A model generated the notes under the pieces. That model was given only the letters and a program-made list of their open reading frames with translations, was not told the DNA's origin and did not search any database. The position numbers and the translations under genes were made by a program. A stretch of 64,000 nucleotides of DNA from Comamonadaceae bacterium (GTDB lineage Bacteria > Pseudomonadota > Gammaproteobacteria > Burkholderiales > Rhodocyclaceae): contig JANLJE010000038.1 of the NCBI GenBank assembly GCA_029255645.1, positions 62,001 to 126,000 on the forward strand, read 5' to 3'. Below are positions 1 through 8,382 of the stretch, in pieces. The first letter of the stretch is position 1, and each line of letters begins with the position of its first letter.

Positions 1-324
1 AGCGGTCTCGATGGCGCGCATGGCCTTCTGGATGGCCGCGCCGACGTTTTTCGGGGTCTGTCGCACATCATTCCAGTGCGCGCCCTCGGGGATCTGGAAG
101 CGGTGGTTCTCCGTGAACTGCGCGTAGGAGAGGTCGCCGCCTGAGTTGGCCAGCGCCGCTTGGTATTCCTCGTCCCAGACATCCGACACGCGCTTGTAGA
201 ACAGCAGCGGGAAGATGAACTGCTTGTAGTCGCCGGCGTCGATGAGGCCGCGAAGCAGCACGGCGGCGCCCCACAGGTAGCTTTCGAGTTCTTGTTGGCT
301 GATGCGTTTACTTGGGTGACTCAT
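1..324 (-). CDS. hsdM: Second HsdM-like type I DNA methyltransferase subunit (partial, cut by window edge)
   Basis: Only the first 108 codons are visible; the gene continues off the left edge. The translation opens MSHPSKRISQQELESYLW and contains FIFPLLFYKRVSDVWDEEY and NHRFQIPEGAHWNDVR, which is the HsdM N-terminal helical domain. It aligns along its whole visible length with residues 10-108 of the complete HsdM upstream (321-1823), though it is clearly diverged. It starts with ATG at 324, overlapping the upstream stop by ATGA, so the two are probably translationally coupled. By family knowledge it should be an N6-adenine methyltransferase subunit, but the catalytic motifs lie outside the window. 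It could instead be a fused or truncated gene. Confidence 0.85.
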   Translation of the reverse strand, partial: MSHPSKRISQQELESYLWGAAVLLRGLIDAGDYKQFIFPLLFYKRVSDVWDEEYQAALANSGGDLSYAQFTENHRFQIPEGAHWNDVRQTPKNVGAAIQKAMRAIETA

Positions 325-1823
325 TTCAGCCATCCCCCTTCAGTCATGACCTGCGCGAGCCGCTCTTCGGCTTCACGGCAGCGGGTGAGCGCGTCCTTGA
401 ATGCCGCAATTGCATCGGGCAGCGGTGGGATGTCTTCTTGCAATGGCGGCAGGACATAGCGCGAAATGTTCAGCGTCCAGTCCTCGGCTTTGATCTCGTC
501 GAGGCTGACCACGCGGACCGCGTCCTGCGCATCGGCAAAGCCGCGATACCAGCCGAGGATCTCGGCGGCGTGCTCTGGCTCCAGATAGTTTTGCGCACGC
601 CCCCGGCGGAACAGGCGTGACGCATCGGCGATCAGCACCTTCTTCTTGTGTTTGGCCGGCTTGCGCTTGCGCAAGACCAGGATGCACGCGGCCAGGCCGG
701 TGCCGTAGAAAAGGTTGGGCGCCAACCCGATCACGGCCTCAACCAGATCCATCTCCAGCAGTTTCTGGCGGATGCTGCCTTCCACACCTTTGCGGAACAG
801 GGCGCCCTGGGGCAGCACCACGGCCATGCGGCCGCTGACGTCGGCCATCGACTTGACCATGTGTTGCACCCACGCGAAGTCACCGCTGGATGAGGGAGGT
901 AGGCCAGCGAAGTTGCGGCCGAAGGGATCGTTCAGCCACAGGTCCTCGCCCCACTTTTCCAGCGAGAACGGGGGGTTGGCGATCACGCAGTCGAATGTGG
1001 CCAGTCGGTCGACCTCGAAGAAGGCCGGGTTACGTAGGGTGTCGCCACGCACCACCTGGAAATCTTCAATGCCGTGCAGGAACAGGTTCATCCGCGCGAT
1101 GGATGAGGTGGTGAGGTTCTTCTCTTGTCCGTACAGCTTGCCCCACAGCCGCTTCACGTCGCCATGCTGTTCCTTCACGTGCTGCACGGCGGCCAGCAAC
1201 ATGCCGCCGGTACCGCAGGCCGGGTCGTAGATGGTCTCGGCTTCTTTGGGATCGAGCATGTCGATCATCAGCCGCACGACGCTGCGCGGGGTGTAGAACT
1301 CCCCGGCCTTCTTGTTGGTGGCGTCGGCGAACTTCTTGATCAGGTATTCGTAGGCGTCGCCAAGCAGGTCAGAATTGACGTTCTTGTTGCCGAACGGCAG
1401 CTTGGAGAAGTGCTCGATCAGGTCCTTGAGCAAGGCATCAGACAGCCGATCCTTGTTCGACCACTGGGCATCGCCGAACACGCCGTACAGGGTGTCGGGG
1501 TTGGCTTTCTCAATTTCGCGCATCGCGCGCTGAAGGGCCGTCCCGACATTGCTGGCCTTGGTGCGAACGTCGTTCCAGTGGCAGTCTTCCGGGATCTGGA
1601 AGCGGTGCGATTCCGGGAACCAGGCCAGTTGCTCGTCGCCGGTCTCATCGACGATCTCCTGGTATTCCTCGTCCCAGACGTCGCAGATGCGCTTGAAGAA
1701 CAGCAGCGGGAAGATATAGGTCTTGAAGTCAGCCGCATCCACCGGGCCGCGCAGGATGTTGGCGGATTCCCAGAGGTGGCCTTCGAGTTGGCTGAGGGTG
1801 ATCGCCGGGGTTGCTTGCGTCAT
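321..1823 (-). CDS. hsdM: Type I restriction-modification system methyltransferase subunit HsdM
   Basis: A 500-aa protein of normal HsdM length. It has an N-terminal HsdM_N helical domain (about residues 8-140) and a Rossmann-fold N6-adenine methyltransferase domain. SAM-binding motif I is DPACGTGG at about 200-207 and catalytic motif IV is NPPF at about 283-286. In the family, two HsdM and one HsdS form the methylase, and HsdR adds restriction. It begins 4 bp inside the end of the upstream RHH gene and ends by ATGA overlap with a second hsdM-like gene. No hsdS or hsdR is visible; they would lie to the left of the window. Confidence 0.95.
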   Translation of the reverse strand: MTQATPAITLSQLEGHLWESANILRGPVDAADFKTYIFPLLFFKRICDVWDEEYQEIVDETGDEQLAWFPESHRFQIPEDCHWNDVRTKASNVGTALQRAMREIEKANPDTLYGVFGDAQWSNKDRLSDALLKDLIEHFSKLPFGNKNVNSDLLGDAYEYLIKKFADATNKKAGEFYTPRSVVRLMIDMLDPKEAETIYDPACGTGGMLLAAVQHVKEQHGDVKRLWGKLYGQEKNLTTSSIARMNLFLHGIEDFQVVRGDTLRNPAFFEVDRLATFDCVIANPPFSLEKWGEDLWLNDPFGRNFAGLPPSSSGDFAWVQHMVKSMADVSGRMAVVLPQGALFRKGVEGSIRQKLLEMDLVEAVIGLAPNLFYGTGLAACILVLRKRKPAKHKKKVLIADASRLFRRGRAQNYLEPEHAAEILGWYRGFADAQDAVRVVSLDEIKAEDWTLNISRYVLPPLQEDIPPLPDAIAAFKDALTRCREAEERLAQVMTEGGWLK

Positions 1824-2017
1824 TTTGATGGCGTGCTCTTGACTGGGGTTTTTGCGGCGCCATCGGCGTGCAGATCGTGCGCGCGGGCGTACTCCAGCAC
1901 CAGGATTTCGATCATCGACGCCACGGAACGGCGCTCGCGATCAGCCGCCAAGCGCAAAAGCTGCTTGATCTCGGCGGAGGTGCGGATGGAAAGGGTTTCG
2001 TCCTTCAGGCGTGACAT
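1820..2017 (-). CDS. Ribbon-helix-helix (Arc/CopG-type) small DNA-binding protein
   Basis: A 65-aa basic protein. The stretch ETLSIRTSAEIKQLLRLAAD followed by RRSVASMIEILVLEYAR has the strand-helix-helix pattern of RHH regulators: a short beta strand (TLSIRTS) and two amphipathic helices, with a disordered tail. It overlaps hsdM by 4 bp, so it is the first gene of the R-M operon. It may autoregulate the operon, since a near-palindrome lies just upstream (2043-2062). RHH proteins are also common as antitoxins, but no toxin partner is adjacent. Confidence 0.7.
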   Translation of the reverse strand: MSRLKDETLSIRTSAEIKQLLRLAADRERRSVASMIEILVLEYARAHDLHADGAAKTPVKSTPSK

Positions 2018-2042
2018 GGCGGCGTCTCGTCATTGATGTCAC

Positions 2043-2062
2043 GCAAATGTACTGCATTTTGC
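2043..2062. promoter_or_regulatory. Candidate operator upstream of the RHH-hsdM operon
   Basis: The sequence GCAAATGTACTGCATTTTGC is an imperfect inverted repeat about 26 bp upstream of the RHH gene start. Its TGTAC/TGCA core resembles the short palindromes bound by ribbon-helix-helix dimers. Function is inferred only from position and symmetry. Confidence 0.3.
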
Positions 2063-2083
2063 CTCACCCCGCCATGATTCTCT

Positions 2084-3145
2084 TCAGGGGGTGACTGTCT
2101 TGCTTGAGGCTGCTCGATGGCGCGGCGCCTTAGCGGTAGCCGGCCTCACGGAGCGATCAGCCTCGATGGCGATGGGATGCAGGGCATGCCGGCTGCTGGC
2201 CTGATTGGCTTGCCCGTAGTGTCGCGGTGTCTTGGCGCTGGCATGTCCCAGCCCCTGGCTGACTGAGTCCGCAGCCGCGTGCCGTTTCAGGTCGGCCGCC
2301 CATTGGTGGCGCAGGCAGTAAGCCGTGATAGCGTGCTTGTGCTTCGGCCAGAGGCTACGTGCTAGCCGACGGACTTCGACGGTGAAGTTGACCGGGCTGT
2401 CAATGCAAACGAGCAATTCCCGCCGCCCCGCTAGACGGATGCGCAGAGCCTCCAGCAATGGATGAGGATCGTGTGCGCCATAGGCGATCAAGCGGTGCGG
2501 CTGGCCTTGATGCGCCTTGACCTTGGCGCTATCGATCTCGAAATTGATCTCGCCCATGTCGTTGCGCGGATTGTTCACCCAGCGAATGAGCACGCCGCGC
2601 CGCAGTTCTTCCGGGCGGCAGCCGGTCAGCGCGGCGACCAGAATCGCATCGGCATACTTGCCTTTCGCAGCGCGCTGATACAGTCGCTCGCGCCAGTCGC
2701 CGGGGAGGCCGCGCAAGGCTTGCCGCTTGCTGGCACGCTTGCGGCGCTCATCGGTAGGGCCGCTTTGCCGGGCTATATCGAACTCGCGCAGAAATGTACG
2801 CTGTTGTTGCAATTGGGCTTGGATGGCCATTACTTGCAACCTGTCCATAGGTCGAGTAGAGAGCGCGGAACGCAGGCTTTTCAGCTGCTCGACAAGATCG
2901 GCGTACAGGCAGTAGCGAAGCGCTGCGACGCGTTTGTAGAAGGTTGTCGGACGCAGGGTGGCCGTCATGACTTCGGCCACCCCACCTTCGGCGTAGCGGG
3001 CACGCTGCAACAGCGTGCGGCCGAGCTGGCGATAGTCTTGCCTGGTCTTGCTACTCAAGCTGGCAAATTCATCGGCCGGAAGCATGGCTTGCATCTCGTG
3101 CCGGCACGATTCGATCAGCGCAACCATCTCATTCGCGTCGATCAT
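2084..3145 (-). CDS. Atypical tyrosine recombinase/integrase-like protein
   Basis: About 353 aa from ATG 3145 (an in-frame GTG at 3154 and an ATG at 3127 are alternatives; 3145 has GGTGA upstream). The C-terminal half carries a tyrosine-recombinase pattern, numbered from the GTG: Arg180 in TGCRPEEL, Arg282 in YCLRHQWA, His304 in LGHAS and Tyr313 in RHYGQ. The first position of the H-x-x-R box is Tyr rather than His. The N-terminal part is helical and basic and may be a core-binding domain, followed at the end by a basic tail. The gene overlaps the end of the upstream HTH gene. It may act in element excision or inversion. It is clearly different from the P4-type integrase at 5209-6387. Confidence 0.65.
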   Translation of the reverse strand: MIDANEMVALIESCRHEMQAMLPADEFASLSSKTRQDYRQLGRTLLQRARYAEGGVAEVMTATLRPTTFYKRVAALRYCLYADLVEQLKSLRSALSTRPMDRLQVMAIQAQLQQQRTFLREFDIARQSGPTDERRKRASKRQALRGLPGDWRERLYQRAAKGKYADAILVAALTGCRPEELRRGVLIRWVNNPRNDMGEINFEIDSAKVKAHQGQPHRLIAYGAHDPHPLLEALRIRLAGRRELLVCIDSPVNFTVEVRRLARSLWPKHKHAITAYCLRHQWAADLKRHAAADSVSQGLGHASAKTPRHYGQANQASSRHALHPIAIEADRSVRPATAKAPRHRAASSKTVTP

Positions 3146-4043
3146 TTCGTTCACCGTGGAACATCGCTTTCAAATCGGCGATGGCCTTTGCGCGTTCAGC
3201 CTTTGTCTTTTGACGCTCGGCTTCTGACTGTTGTACAGGAGCGCGCGACTGCGCTGCCTCCATCGCCTCCTGTCGGTTCTTTCGCCAGCGGGCGATGTTC
3301 GGTGCGAACTCGGCGATGAATTCTCCCGCGACAGCGCTATTCATCACGGCCAATAGCCATGAGCGCACGGAGCGGATGCCCGCGTGCTTGCCACTACCGG
3401 CTGCCGACAGGACGCCAGCCAGCTCGTCGGCGACAAGCTGTATCTGTTGTGCTGAGAGCGAGGGGCCGAAGCGGCGGGTTACGTCGGCGATGACGCGCAG
3501 GTAGGGCAGAAGAGAAGGGTGCGACAAGTCCAAGGGCGCGGAAGCCTCTCCCGTTTTCGGAGAGTTATCCACAGCCCCTGTCTGTAGTAGTGGTTTTATA
3601 TTTTTTACTACTACTTCTTCCTTGTATTCACCTACACCTATATCACCGCCCTGACCGGCGACGGATGCGCCGTCCACGGTTTCTCCGTCGCCGGCCAAGC
3701 CGGCCATGGATGTCTGTGGCACCTTTTGCGAAACGGGTGTCAACACGGACTCCCATCGCCAAAGCCCTTCCTCGTCCTGGAATTTCCTCCGCGCCAGGTA
3801 GCCGGCATCTTCAAGTTCGCGCAGGATGCGGCGGCAAAGGTCTCGCCCAAGATGGCCTTTCGCGCGTGACTGATCGTGCAGCACGCGCGGCAGTGCGACA
3901 GCGCGCAACTGCCAGTTGCGGCCCAGCGAAAGCAAATGGCAAGCTACGCCTCGCGCTTCATAGCTCAACCGCGAATCGCGCAGCAGGCTGCAAGGCAAAG
4001 ACCACCAATATTCCGCAGAGTCATCAATGCGGATGCGGCTCAT
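3129..4043 (-). CDS. Helix-turn-helix protein of the island (replication/regulation type)
   Basis: 304 aa, starting at ATG 4043, which overlaps the alpA stop by ATGA (an in-frame start 9 codons earlier is less likely). The N-terminal 100 residues (YWWSLPCSLLRDSRLSYEAR, then RRILRELEDAGYLARRK) match the winged-HTH module found in many phage and plasmid replication-associated proteins, where LRDxRLSYxARG is typical. The middle is a low-complexity Ala/Gly linker. The C-terminal part is a charged helix. The exact role is unknown; a replication initiator or regulator of the element is inferred from family resemblance and context. Confidence 0.6.
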   Translation of the reverse strand: MSRIRIDDSAEYWWSLPCSLLRDSRLSYEARGVACHLLSLGRNWQLRAVALPRVLHDQSRAKGHLGRDLCRRILRELEDAGYLARRKFQDEEGLWRWESVLTPVSQKVPQTSMAGLAGDGETVDGASVAGQGGDIGVGEYKEEVVVKNIKPLLQTGAVDNSPKTGEASAPLDLSHPSLLPYLRVIADVTRRFGPSLSAQQIQLVADELAGVLSAAGSGKHAGIRSVRSWLLAVMNSAVAGEFIAEFAPNIARWRKNRQEAMEAAQSRAPVQQSEAERQKTKAERAKAIADLKAMFHGERNDRRE

Positions 4044-4261
4044 AACTTCGCCCTCTGGCGAGTCAGACAACCAGCGTGCTCACGCTCCGCCGCCTGAGTC
4101 TCAAGCCAGGCGTCGATCTCGTGGGCAAAAAAGCCAATCGAACGGCCGCTTGGGCCTAGCCGAACTGGCTTTGGAAAATCTTCAGTCTGGCAAAGTCGCC
4201 AGAGGGTTGTCCGGCTGACCGAGATCTTCGTGCAGACATCCTGCGTCTTGATGATTTGCAT
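4040..4261 (-). CDS. alpA: AlpA-family transcriptional regulator / excisionase-like protein
   Basis: 73 aa from ATG 4261, chosen because AGGA lies 7-8 bases upstream; a longer in-frame start at 4303 lacks such a site. It has a MerR-like HTH of the AlpA type: IIKTQDVCTKISVSRTTLWR, then FPKPVRLG, then IGFFAHEIDAWLE. In P4-like elements AlpA proteins control excision and integrase expression. It heads a leftward operon with the HTH protein (ATGA overlap) and the second recombinase. Confidence 0.85.
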   Translation of the reverse strand: MQIIKTQDVCTKISVSRTTLWRLCQTEDFPKPVRLGPSGRSIGFFAHEIDAWLETQAAEREHAGCLTRQRAKL

Positions 4262-4402
4262 GCTGTTCCTCTTAACGTGTTGAAACACGAAGGGATCATG
4301 CAAAAGATCTGGTTATGAAGTCAGGGAGCACGGTTGTCACCTGCGCTCCCTATTCTCGGGCCTGAAATCACCCAGCATGCAAACCGGTGTCGAGCAGTGG
4401 CC

Positions 4403-5212
4403 TCAGCTGTGCCAGTCGAATGTTTCACAAAATGGCCGAGACAATCCAAGCTCGTATCCTTGGCAAGATGCCGTAAGGATGCTGCTTGTGGGCAGGGTTG
4501 GTTCACGTCCCTCGGAGACGGCTTTCATTATCTGGGACATGTAAAGATTGGGCTCTATCACTGTTTTCTTCAGCAGCACCCGGACTACAACTCCATCGAT
4601 AGCGACGGTAAATCCTTTGCTGAAACGCCCCAGATAGTGATTGGCGCGATGAGCAGGCGTGGTTTCAGCATCGGCCTTCATGCCGCCTGCAGCATAGATG
4701 GCGCCGAGGAGATAGGCGGATGGCTCGTTCTTGCTGTTCACCGAGTGGTACTCGAACTCCTTGCTCCACTTGATCGGAATTCTGAATTGCTGGCAGGTAA
4801 CGATAAATTGCTTCGCGATCAGCTCCTTGGCCTCATGTTCTCTGCTTGCTCCGGACGCTGATAGTTGCCTGCTCACGGAGTGTAGCGACTCGCAGAACAG
4901 CTTATGAGTAGGCAGGTCCTTCCTCAGAAATTCGGGCAATAGCACCGCCGACTCTTCGTCCAGGCTTCGAAGCGCCTTGCTTAACCGGGACGCCGCATCT
5001 CGGAGTCTTTTTAGTTGCTCAAGTGTGCCTTCTTCAATTTCAGGGGGCGGCATCGTACGCCAACGAAAACTTTCTGCCAGCCGCAGAAAAGCATTTACAC
5101 ATTGCTCGCGGCGCTGAACGCCATATCGGTCGCAGGTTGCCTCTGCTCTGGTGCGCAGCTCGGCGACGGCATCGGAGTTGGGAATATCTGGAGCCATGAT
5201 CTTTGTGGTCAT
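4403..5212 (-). CDS. Island protein of unknown function, coupled to the integrase
   Basis: 269 aa from ATG 5212, which overlaps the integrase stop codon as ATGA; an in-frame start at 5254 would lie deep inside the integrase gene. I do not recognise a family. The protein is soluble, with no signal peptide or membrane segment. It has a helical N-terminal half rich in Arg/Glu/Leu (residues about 15-130) and a mixed C-terminal half containing SAYLLGAIYAAGGMK and a short beta-rich stretch GFTVAIDGVVVRVLLKK. Codon use looks less GC-biased than in the core genes. Tight coupling to the integrase suggests a function in element maintenance or defence, but this is a guess. Confidence 0.6.
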   Translation of the reverse strand: MTTKIMAPDIPNSDAVAELRTRAEATCDRYGVQRREQCVNAFLRLAESFRWRTMPPPEIEEGTLEQLKRLRDAASRLSKALRSLDEESAVLLPEFLRKDLPTHKLFCESLHSVSRQLSASGASREHEAKELIAKQFIVTCQQFRIPIKWSKEFEYHSVNSKNEPSAYLLGAIYAAGGMKADAETTPAHRANHYLGRFSKGFTVAIDGVVVRVLLKKTVIEPNLYMSQIMKAVSEGREPTLPTSSILTASCQGYELGLSRPFCETFDWHS

Positions 5213-6387
5213 GCCTGTGCTTGCTCTTTCCATTCGTCCAATCTGTCCGCCCATTCCTGCATCATGGCGCGACGCTCATCGAAATAGGTGGCGTGGTTGT
5301 AGGTACGACGCACATTGTTCTGGTCAGCATGGGCAAGCTGCGCTTCGATGGCATCGGGACGGTAGCCCATCTCGTTAAGGCGGGTACTGCCGGTGGTCCG
5401 TGTGGCGTGTGGGCTATAAGCGCCACTCCACCCCAAAACCTTGAGCGCCTGGCGAAGCGATGCGGCTGACATAGGGGCGTTGCGATCATCCCGGCCAGGA
5501 AACAGGTGCTTGCGGTTGCCGGTAATGGCATGCAGTCCTTTGAGCATCTCCACTGCCTGTCGTGGCAGAGGCACGACGTGCTCCTTGCGCGCTTTCATGC
5601 GCTGCGCCGGGATACGCCAAACAGCCTTCTCAAGGTCAAACTCATCCCAGGCCGCCTCGGCCACTTCGGTCGGTCGCGCCAGGGTCCACCACATCAGTTG
5701 CATGCAATGACTTACCTGAAAGCTGCAGCGGTGGTTTGCGAAGTCGCTCAGCAGTTTGCCGATCTGCTCTTTACTCAGTGCCGGCTTGTGCTGGGTCTTG
5801 TTTGCCGGTAGCGCCTTGCGCACCGGCCAAACCGGGTCGCTGTCGGCTCGCAAGGTGGCGACGGCAAACTCGAATACGGCGGACATGGTGCGCCGCGCCT
5901 CGGCTGCGACCGTGGGCGCGCCACGCTTTGCTGTTTTCTGCAGGATGTCCAGGACATGGGTTGGCGTTATTTCGCGAACCGGCATGCTGCCGATACTGGG
6001 GAATACCACGCGCTCCAGCATATCCAGACGGCGGTTCTTGGTGACATCTTCCCAGTCCTTTGTCTGCAGCCACTCCTTGGCGACGATCTCGAAGGTGTTC
6101 TTTGCTTCGCTGGCTTTCCGGATGCGGTCGAGCTGCCTTTGCTGCGCGGGATTGATGCCTTGCTTGACCAGTTTGCGTGCGGCCTCGCTGCGTTCCCTGG
6201 CTTCAGAGAGCGTAACAGCAGGGTATTCGCCAAGCGCAAACATGCTGGCCTTGCCATCCAGTGTGAAGCGGTATCGCCAAGCCTTGACTCCGTTGGGCTT
6301 GACTTCGAGGTAGAGCCCGCGCTGGTCATTCAAGCGGTAGAGCTTCTCCCTGGGCTTGGCGTTGCGGCAGTGCGTGTCGGTAAGCAT
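5209..6387 (-). CDS. int: P4-type tyrosine site-specific integrase
   Basis: 392 aa, full length for the prophage-P4 integrase family. The N-terminal DUF4102 arm-type domain (residues 1-95: LTDTHCRNAKPREKLYRL, GLYLEV, WRYRF, LGEYPAVTLSEAR) is followed by a core-binding domain and a catalytic domain. Visible catalytic residues are Arg238 (LARPTE), His327-x-x-Arg330 (PHATR), His353 (LAHAD) and Tyr363 (RTYNH). It lies at the element edge, upstream of and coupled to the 269-aa gene. Four copies of RTACTC lie in its upstream region and could be arm-type or regulatory sites. Family members usually target tRNA genes, but none is adjacent here. Confidence 0.95.
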   Translation of the reverse strand: MLTDTHCRNAKPREKLYRLNDQRGLYLEVKPNGVKAWRYRFTLDGKASMFALGEYPAVTLSEARERSEAARKLVKQGINPAQQRQLDRIRKASEAKNTFEIVAKEWLQTKDWEDVTKNRRLDMLERVVFPSIGSMPVREITPTHVLDILQKTAKRGAPTVAAEARRTMSAVFEFAVATLRADSDPVWPVRKALPANKTQHKPALSKEQIGKLLSDFANHRCSFQVSHCMQLMWWTLARPTEVAEAAWDEFDLEKAVWRIPAQRMKARKEHVVPLPRQAVEMLKGLHAITGNRKHLFPGRDDRNAPMSAASLRQALKVLGWSGAYSPHATRTTGSTRLNEMGYRPDAIEAQLAHADQNNVRRTYNHATYFDERRAMMQEWADRLDEWKEQAQA

Positions 6388-6422
6388 GGTGGCTGACTCC
6401 TTGTCATGGCGACAGCGGCACT

Positions 6423-6472
6423 ATACTCACTTATTCGTACATACTCCAAGAGCTGTACTCGCTAGCGTACTC
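6423..6472. repeat. Four RTACTC hexamers upstream of the integrase
   Basis: Direct copies on the plus strand at 6423-6428 (ATACTC), 6441-6446 (ATACTC), 6455-6460 (GTACTC) and 6467-6472 (GTACTC); the last two flank a CGCTAGCG-like palindrome. They sit between the integrase start (6387) and the element boundary. They are candidate integrase arm sites or AlpA/excisionase operators. Assignment rests on position only. Confidence 0.4.
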
Positions 6473-6517
6473 AGGCATGCATTGACTGCTCGGGAAGCTT
6501 GAAGCAGCGCTATGAAA

Positions 6518-6549
6518 CAATAAAACCGCGCAACTGCGCGGTTTTATTG
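6518..6549. terminator. Bidirectional rho-independent terminator at ychF/integrase border
   Basis: A perfect 14-bp stem (CAATAAAACCGCGC and its complement) with loop AACT. The A/T-rich outer part gives a U-tract in both directions. It lies 55 bp past the ychF stop on the minus strand and would end ychF transcription; it also insulates the integrase region. Confidence 0.85.
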
Positions 6550-6561
6550 GGATTTTTATGC

Positions 6562-6591
6562 TTTCCTGGTGTTTCATGAAACATCAGGAAA
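6562..6591. repeat. 30-bp near-perfect palindrome with parS-like core
   Basis: The sequence is symmetric over 15+15 positions with a single mismatched pair (G6569 against T6584). Its centre TGTTTCATGAAACA equals the ParB-binding consensus TGTTTCACGTGAAACA without the central CG. It lies 13 bp from the ychF stop, between ychF and its terminator. Confidence 0.7.
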
Positions 6592-6604
6592 ACGGCTTGG
6601 CGAC

Positions 6605-7692
<1,088 letters not shown>

Positions 7693-7696
<4 letters not shown>

Positions 7697-8286
7697 GTTG
7701 GTTTTCCTTCAACGGCTTTGCCGTGCAATTGTTGTTGGGCCACAGGATAATCGCCCGCCGCCAGATAGGGCCAGGCCCTGAGACAACGCGCCAGGGCCCG
7801 GTCAATCTCGATCTGCTCTTCCACCCGGGGACGGTGCAGCACAAAATCCACCACCGGCTGGTTCAGGTTGAGGCTGCGCGGGTGGCCAATGCCAATCCGC
7901 AGACGCCAGAACTCCGGCGTGGAGAGGGCAGCCTGGATGTCCTTGAGCCCGTTATGCCCACCGTTGCCGCCGCCTTTCTTGAGGCGGATGCCGCCTGGAG
8001 GCAGGTCCAGATCGTCGTGTACCACCAGAATTTCTTCCGGCGCGATCTTGTAAAACCGGGCCAGGGCGCCCACGGCCTGGCCGGAGCGGTTCATGAAGGT
8101 GGCAGGTTCCAGCAGCCACAGTTCCCCCTGCCGCCCGACATTGCCGAAGAATCTGGCCTGGGGCGCCAGGCTGACCTTGAGCTGCCGGGCCAGCTGGTCG
8201 ACAAACCAGAACCCGACGTTGTGGCGGGTGACTTCGTAATCGGCGCCCGGGTTGCCCAGGCCGACGATGAGGCGGGGAATGGTCAT
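7693..8286 (-). CDS. pth: Peptidyl-tRNA hydrolase
   Basis: 197 aa. It hydrolyses peptidyl-tRNA released from stalled ribosomes. The family signature IVGLGNPG and [10 protein letters not shown] is at residues 7-29, including catalytic His. Asn in FMNRSGQAV, the [11 protein letters not shown] motif and GGNGGHNGL are all present. It overlaps ychF by ATGA. It is separated from rplY by a terminator-like hairpin, so it may have its own promoter in the 96-bp gap. Confidence 0.97.
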
Positions 8287-8324
8287 GGTTTTACCCTGGC
8301 TGGCACTAAAATCAGCTGACGGCT

Positions 8325-8363
8325 AAAACAAAGGGCCGCCGTCGGTAAAACCGGGGCGGCCCT
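8325..8363 (-). terminator. Terminator downstream of rplY
   Basis: On the minus strand AGGGCCGCC (8363-8355) pairs with GGCGGCCCT (8340-8332), with inner CCGG/ACCG pairing possible, followed by TTGTTTTA. It lies 20 bases past the rplY stop. It may reduce read-through into pth. Confidence 0.7.
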
Positions 8364-8382
8364 GAGTTTCCGATCGGCAGGA

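Larger units (their letters stand above)
1..6500. mobile_element. Right end of an integrative genetic element carrying a type I R-M system
   Basis: The segment runs from a P4-type integrase next to the 3' end of ychF leftwards past the window edge. It contains an AlpA-like regulator, an HTH protein, a second tyrosine-recombinase-like protein, an RHH protein and hsdM genes, all on the minus strand and mostly linked by ATGA or similar overlaps. This is the usual make-up of an integrative island. The stretch around 4.3-5.2 kb looks visibly less GC-rich than the core genes to the right. The right boundary is inferred to lie between about 6390 and 6600. The left end is not in the window and no att repeat could be identified. 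Confidence 0.75.

Noticed and set aside
6569-6591. True parS site
   Set aside because: The central CG of the ParB consensus is absent, which changes the half-site spacing; the location near ychF and the extended palindrome fit other explanations better. Kept as a finding, not as a parS call.
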